From an uncultured Oscillochloris sp. (GTDB lineage Bacteria; Chloroflexota; Chloroflexia; Chloroflexales; Chloroflexaceae): 9,346 nt of DNA. Numbering within the stretch: the first letter of the stretch is position 1; each line of letters begins with the position of its first letter. The notes beneath the pieces are model-generated. The model worked only from the letters and a program-made list of their open reading frames with translations. It did not search any database and had not been told where the DNA came from. The stretch is from assembly GCA_903877945.1 (NCBI GenBank), contig CAIRFY010000151.1, forward strand, positions 1 to 9,346. Reading direction: 5' to 3'. Positions 6,701-9,346 of this stretch are shown here, piece by piece. A program made the position numbers and the translations under genes.

Positions 6701-6927
6701 TGGCCGGGAATGTGTGGGAGGTGATGGCTAATGATTACCGGAGCTACCCCGCTGAGCGTTACACTCTCCAGAAAGTCTTTACAGATAGGCAGACAGCGTG
6801 GCGCGGCGGATCGTGGTATAACGATAGCTCATATGTTCGCTGCGGGGCGCGGGACTGGGTCATCCTCTACAACGACTACGACAACTTCGGTTTTCGTGTG
6901 GTGCTTGCCCCTCCGCTCGCGCATTAG
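3799..6927 (+). CDS. DGR variable protein: NACHT ATPase with FGE-type C-lectin domain
   Basis: This is a 1042-residue NLR-like protein. I chose the ATG at 3799 over the in-frame GTG at 3754 because GAGAGG lies about 9 bases before it. The N-terminus has a short charged helix (4-23), GQVVARQEHHYHAGSADL (52-69) and a Gly/Gln/Asn-rich stretch, GQQYGAAVGVNQGTIQLFF (78-96). The NACHT module has Walker A GSPGSGKST (262-270), Walker B FLFFDGLDE (D352, D355) and a VVVTCRTRPYE sensor, followed by winged-helix and helical parts. The C-terminus (about 785-1042) is an FGE-sulfatase/C-type-lectin fold with FPVTVAQYAPF from 841, RLPTEEEWE from 906, GNVWE from 970 and WRGGSW (1001-1006). The VR covers residues 1013-1037. 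The catalytic cysteine pair of true FGE enzymes is missing from the GGSWYNDSSYV segment, so binding, not catalysis, is likely. I infer that ligand recognition by the diversified tip controls NACHT oligomerisation in the cytoplasm, perhaps for defence or self/non-self sensing. No separate effector enzyme domain is evident. Confidence 0.93.
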   Translation: MTPEEELAAMRRRVAELEHKIAKAAPPPTGIGVGGDAEVVQQITVPPGGSVGQVVARQEHHYHAGSADLAQGRVDVSGQQYGAAVGVNQGTIQLFFGQQPPADAKPLLDSYLQSLVAEHGYLRLGKLLERERSGRDQAIMPEIALLKVYTTLTTDQLLPAGPFALKLDDLQKQMGTADPDTVLPEQVRLPILDPRTPDDPRGIAPGPPRPIFLGDRALSHVWHEARRTLGGRGTQEGQWYRPEGLIVAIGQGQGRPRLVLLGSPGSGKSTGLRHLTVFIATALLSGTKTLRIPFFCPLGPVAQALGDDPRKDVDTLVEALLRPALGAGGLRAGLRARVQAAIIAGNAFLFFDGLDEVSGVPEPTTGGPRSRRERVADAIRSLAHQVAAAPVVVTCRTRPYEQDAAWQLREGWALRRLQPFAFGQGRSFITKWYAATCLDGQGRYTPDEAAERAKRLITLLEQPDRAALRKLAASPLLLTMLVLLDYNNTRMPERRADVYEELVKLLLDRWEGVRSSEVDRRPQRLGERLGMAHLTVEELRPALHELAFTAHCQQVDGRGVLTGPLLRETLDAFFARKLNPAQPKAARAEAVHASEQFMGLLLEESGLLLEEADETYVLPHLTFEEYLAACHLAGRDSAGVTLAYDQWIAGGERWREVSRLLMGRLLRQEKYDSLFTWLQRLVSLRCGTQAKTPLQRQRDALLSADCYTELGRREAFANTAHDMVSFEDDLRAALVALLERPDPTLPLPERLEAGTALAALGDPRFPVTVEEWQRELGRRNERFGAPPGYLCSVPGGRYQIGGWHEEEEPEEGVVDRLKGAARRLINRGAQITLPPFWIARFPVTVAQYAPFVDAGGEEPYGWGEAGFSEPNQPVVGMTWQRATAYCTWLTAQLTEAALLPPGSIVRLPTEEEWEAAAAYDADHQHQTYPWGEDEPTPERAIYRESKVGAPAPVGCCPSGAAACGAMDMAGNVWEVMANDYRSYPAERYTLQKVFTDRQTAWRGGSWYNDSSYVRCGARDWVILYNDYDNFGFRVVLAPPLAH
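6835..6910 (+). repeat. DGR variable repeat (VR)
   Basis: The VR aligns base for base with the TR at 3478-3553. It encodes VRCGARDWVILYNDYDNFGF and then RVVLA, ending five codons before the stop. Residues altered relative to the template are 1013, 1020, 1021, 1022, 1024, 1027, 1028 and 1030. Several became aromatic or hydrophobic (W, V, I, Y, Y, F), as expected for selected ligand contacts in a C-type-lectin fold. The last invariant block, GGTTTTCGTGTGGTGCTTGC, is the position of the homing-initiation signal in other DGRs. Confidence 0.95.
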
Positions 6928-6976
6928 TTCTGATTTCTGGCTTCTGACTTCTGGTTTCTGCATACTGATCTCCTGC
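6928..6976. repeat. Heptad array TTCTGRY x7 after the VR gene
   Basis: Starting at the first base after the stop codon, the sequence reads in sevens: TTCTGAT, TTCTGGC, TTCTGAC, TTCTGGT, TTCTGCA, then the degraded TACTGAT and CTCCTGC. It is unrelated to the TAGCCGA arrays but shares the 7-bp period. It occupies the place just downstream of the VR where other DGRs often carry a hairpin or cruciform that boosts homing. No strong hairpin is seen within it. Confidence 0.85.
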
Positions 6977-6981
6977 TTTGT

Positions 6982-7054
6982 GTAAAGCGTTTTACGTTCG
7001 GGTACGCCGAGAACCTGACCGAACGCGCCGTAGGCGCGGATCGCGATTTTTTTT
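6982..7054 (+). terminator. Hairpin cluster with T8 tract, probable terminator
   Basis: Three stems follow the variable gene: GTAAA/TTTAC (6982-6986/6991-6995), CGTTCGG/CCGAACG (6995-7001/7019-7025) and CGCGCC/GGCGCG (7024-7029/7033-7038) with a 3-base loop. Eight T residues lie at 7047-7054. The 8-base gap containing the palindrome TCGCGA between the last stem and the T tract makes this non-ideal, but a rho-independent terminator ending the variable-protein transcript is the best reading. Confidence 0.5.
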
Positions 7055-7120
7055 GGAGGGGGGTGGGCCGATGGCAGGCCACATCGAGGCTCCTCCGTCA
7101 CCCGCACGCGCAACGCCGCC

Positions 7121-7162
7121 CTATCAGTCTATCGGCTATCGGTCTATCGGTTATCGGCTATA
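7121..7162 (-). repeat. Degenerate heptamer array (TCGGCTA family)
   Basis: Imperfect copies of the TCGGCTA heptamer are mixed with variants such as CTATCAG, TCTATCGG and TTATCGG. The array is more decayed than those at 2248-3020, suggesting an older event or different slippage history. It separates the variable-protein gene from the hairpin-rich segment that follows. Confidence 0.8.
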
Positions 7163-7175
7163 GACAGCAGGGACA

Positions 7176-7450
7176 CTAGTCAGCTACCCACCGCTGAAGC
7201 TGGTGGGCTTGCGCCTCACTCGCTCGCAGGAGGCGATACCGAGCGGACACCTTAGCGCGTAGAGCCTCTGGTTTGCCTGGAGAACCAGATCGCGCAGGTA
7301 GGTTGGCTGACTTCAACCTCCTGATCAGTCCCGGTGACGGTGCCGCTTGCACGGCCAAGCTGATCAGGCCAGGGTCTTTCGGATGCCGCATTGGGCGGCG
7401 CGGGCGATAAACCGTTACCCGGCGGTGCCGGTGCCTTAGCCCGTAGCACA
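7176..7450 (-). mobile_element. Hairpin-rich segment, possible IS200/IS605-type right end
   Basis: No coding sequence here is convincing. On the minus strand the segment ends in CCCACC..GGTGGG (7187-7192/7202-7207) followed by TAGCTGAC, which resembles the subterminal palindrome and terminus of IS200/IS605-family right ends. Upstream on that strand are further stems: CGCCTC/GAGGCG (7212-7217/7230-7235), TCTGGTT/AACCAGA (7267-7273/7283-7289) and CCTGATCAG/CTGATCAGG (7320-7328/7360-7368). In intact elements, the tnpB 3' end and right end encode a structured guide RNA (omega RNA). No tnpB coding remnant is visible, so this would be a solo end or relic RNA. It could instead be an unrelated structured RNA. 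Confidence 0.35.
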
Positions 7451-7487
7451 AGTGTACCATATGTGGCGATTTAGCGCAAGTCAATGG

Positions 7488-7563
7488 GCTAAAGCCGCTA
7501 AAGCCGCTAAAGCGGGGCGCTCCTCCCAGCGCTAAAGCTGCTGGGTTTCCGCGCCTAAAGGCC
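7488..7563. repeat. GCTAAAGCC tandem copies and hairpins upstream of second NACHT gene
   Basis: Three 9-base units run from 7488 to 7514 (GCTAAAGCC twice, then GCTAAAGCG). Each can fold as GGCT-AA-AGCC. They are followed by the imperfect hairpin CCCAGC..GCTGGG (7525-7530/7540-7545) and a small GCC-TAAA-GGC hairpin just before the gene. AAAGG at 7557-7561, inside the last hairpin, is the only candidate ribosome binding site for the ATG at 7572, with a 10-base spacing. Pairing could therefore mask it. Confidence 0.6.
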
Positions 7564-7571
7564 TGCATTCT

Positions 7572-9346
7572 ATGAGTGACGACGTAGACGGCCTCGCAGC
7601 CCGACTCAGGGCGCTCTCTCCCGAGGAGCGTGCCCGCTTGCTCGCCCAGGTTGGCATGTCCCCCACCGTGCCCCCCGCCGACATCGGCGTGTCCGGCGAT
7701 GCCGAGACGGTCCAGCAGGTCAATCTGGCCCCCGGCGGCCACGTGGGGCAGGTCGTCGCCCGCCAGGAGCACCACTACCACGCCGGGAGCGCCGACCTGC
7801 CCCAGCGCCGCGCCCGCTACCTGGAGCACCTCGCCGCCCAGCAGGACGCGCTGCCCCTCCAGGGCATCGCCGAGCGCCCGGATCGCGGCGAGGGTCTGGC
7901 CCTCCACCGCGTCTACACCTTGCTCGCCGTGCAGTCCCGCGACGAGATCGCTGTAGACCTCGCCGCCTTTGAGGGCGGCGATCCCCGCCAACCCCTGCGC
8001 AAGGAGTTCAGTCCCGACTGGGCACTGCCCGACGCCGCACGCTACGTCGACCGGGCGCACGACGGCGCGCCCCGGCTCAGCCGCCCGCGCCTCGCCGCCA
8101 CGGTCGTCGCACAGCACGACCGGCTGGTGCTCCTTGGCGACCCCGGCAGCGGCAAGTCCACCTTCGTGCGCCACTTGGCCTGGGGCCTGGCTGAACGCGC
8201 CCTCCAGGGCGATTCCACCGCCGCCCTGCCCGTGATTCTGCCCCTGCGCACCCTGGCCGGGCACCTGGCGCAGGGCGGGTCGCTGCCGCTGGCGGTGCTG
8301 GCATCCCTGCGCGCCGCAATGGCTGAGTGCTGCGTCCAGCAGCCCGATGATCTCCTCGAATCCGCCCTGGCCGCGCCCGCCGCCCTGCTGCTCCTCGATG
8401 GCCTCGATGAGGTGCCCCTGGAGGCGACGGCCCGCTCCGCTAACCGGGAGACCACCCTGCGTGCGGTGCAGGCGTTCCTCACCCTCCACCGAGGCACCCG
8501 TGCGCTGATCACCTGCCGCACCCGCGCCTTCGATGACGGCCTCCGCGCCGCGCTGGGCTGGCCGGTGGAGACCCTCGCGCCCTTCACGCTGGGGCAGATA
8601 CGCCACTTCGCCCGCGCCTGGTACGCCGAGCTCGCGGCCAAGGGGCAGCTCGCGCAGGCCCAGGCCGACCATCTGGGCGCGGCGCTGCCCGCCGCGATCA
8701 CCAGCCCGCAGCGGACGCGGCTGCGCGAGATGGCCGAGACGCCCCTGCTGCTAACGATGATGGCCCTGGTGCTGGCCAACGAGGGCGAGCTTCCGCGCGA
8801 CCGCCCCCAGCTCTACCGGCGCATCCTGCTGCTGCTCCTGGGCCAGTGGGATAAGACCGGCAAGCAGGGCGAGAGCCTGTTCGAGGCGGCGGGCCTGCCC
8901 GACTGGGGCAGCGAGCGCATCCTGCCGCTGCTCGACCGGCTCTCCTACGAGGCCCACCGCGACGCCCGCTCCGAGGATGGGCGCGGGCGCATCGGGCGCG
9001 GCGACCTCCTCGTGGCCCTGCTCGATTTCTTCACCCATGCCCGCGTCGCGCAGCCGGGCGAGGCGACCCGCGTGGCCCTGGCCTACGTCGAGCAGCGCAG
9101 CGGGCTGCTGAGCGCCGACGGGCCGCAGAGCTACGCCTTCGCCCACCTGACGCTCCAGGAGTACTGCGCCGGGCGCTACATCGCCCTCAACGAAGAGCCG
9201 CCGCCGGGTAGCACGCTCCCCCCCGACCCGGTGGCCCTGGCGATGGGCCACCGGGGCGAAGACCGCTGGCGCGAGCCGATCATGCTCGGGGCCGGGCTGA
9301 TGCGCCAGCGCGACCTCGACGCGCTGCTCGGCGATCTGATTGACCG
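7572..9346 (+). CDS. Second NACHT ATPase, 3' end beyond window
   Basis: The frame stays open from the ATG at 7572 to the window edge, giving at least 591 residues. The N-terminus has an acidic helix (about 1-25), then a segment shared with the variable protein, including GQVVARQEHHYHAGSADL (59-76). The Gln/Gly/Asn-rich stretch of the first protein is absent. The NACHT module has Walker A GDPGSGKST (189-197), Walker B LLLLDGLDE (D276, D279) and an ALITCRTRAFDD sensor. A helical region with TPLLLTMMALVLANEGELPRDR and later YAFAHLTLQEYCAGRYIA matches the equivalent part of the first protein (LPHLTFEEYLAACHLA). By analogy, an FGE/C-lectin domain and perhaps another VR may follow beyond 9346, but this cannot be seen. 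It is likely a paralogue in the same sensor family. Confidence 0.9.
   Translation, partial: MSDDVDGLAARLRALSPEERARLLAQVGMSPTVPPADIGVSGDAETVQQVNLAPGGHVGQVVARQEHHYHAGSADLPQRRARYLEHLAAQQDALPLQGIAERPDRGEGLALHRVYTLLAVQSRDEIAVDLAAFEGGDPRQPLRKEFSPDWALPDAARYVDRAHDGAPRLSRPRLAATVVAQHDRLVLLGDPGSGKSTFVRHLAWGLAERALQGDSTAALPVILPLRTLAGHLAQGGSLPLAVLASLRAAMAECCVQQPDDLLESALAAPAALLLLDGLDEVPLEATARSANRETTLRAVQAFLTLHRGTRALITCRTRAFDDGLRAALGWPVETLAPFTLGQIRHFARAWYAELAAKGQLAQAQADHLGAALPAAITSPQRTRLREMAETPLLLTMMALVLANEGELPRDRPQLYRRILLLLLGQWDKTGKQGESLFEAAGLPDWGSERILPLLDRLSYEAHRDARSEDGRGRIGRGDLLVALLDFFTHARVAQPGEATRVALAYVEQRSGLLSADGPQSYAFAHLTLQEYCAGRYIALNEEPPPGSTLPPDPVALAMGHRGEDRWREPIMLGAGLMRQRDLDALLGDLID

Noticed and set aside
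7176..8672. A 498-residue minus-strand frame
   Set aside because: It lies mostly antisense to the second NACHT gene, whose plus-strand frame carries clear Walker motifs. The minus product is a glycine/alanine-rich shadow.

Overview
This is a GC-rich, multi-gene accessory region. It probably comes from a filamentous Chloroflexota bacterium (Chloroflexales-like). That guess rests on the mix of BTAD/STAND regulator, NACHT ATPases, formylglycine-generating-enzyme-fold (FGE) domains and dense short tandem repeats. It is a style-based inference, not a marker-gene identification.

The centrepiece is a diversity-generating retroelement (DGR). An Avd-type accessory gene (3025-3390) is followed by a template repeat (TR, 3478-3553) packed with AAC codons. 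The TR is matched by a variable repeat (VR, 6835-6910) at the 3' end of a 1042-residue NACHT-ATPase/FGE-fold protein (3799-6927). Over the 76 aligned bases, 12 differ. All 12 lie at template adenines, and none of the 54 non-adenine positions differs. The target is therefore an NLR-like ATPase whose C-terminal ligand-binding face is rewritten by adenine-directed retrohoming. The reverse transcriptase in the window is only a C-terminal relic (2282-2617) without the palm or the YxDD catalytic motif, so diversification would now need an RT supplied from elsewhere, or has stopped recently. A second NACHT gene (7572 to the window end, still open) shares a 56-bp N-terminal block, 55/56 identical, with the first. 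It may be a second DGR target whose C-terminus lies beyond the window.

Layout: 1-365 is AT-richer intergenic DNA with an octamer repeat and a 79-bp structured repeat. 366-1649 is a truncated BTAD/STAND transcriptional regulator. 1689-1829 is a MITE-like inverted-repeat element between heptamer repeats. 1863-2231 is an S23/IVP-type four-helix-bundle protein. 2248-2665 is the RT relic between oppositely oriented heptamer arrays. 2698-2776 is the second copy of the 79-bp repeat. 2988-3020 is a heptamer array abutting avd. 3391-3798 holds the TR and hairpins. 3799-6927 is the variable protein. 6928-7571 holds a TTCTGRY heptad array, a probable terminator, degenerate heptamers, a hairpin-rich segment that may be an IS200/IS605-type end, and small hairpins. 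7572-9346 is the second NACHT gene.

The most unusual large-scale pattern is that heptamers of the TAGCCGA/TCGGCTA family, in both orientations, sit at almost every module junction: the end of the truncated regulator, both sides of the S23 gene, both sides of the RT relic, the avd start, and the interval between the two NACHT genes. This suggests that repeat-mediated shuffling built, and partly broke, the DGR cassette.
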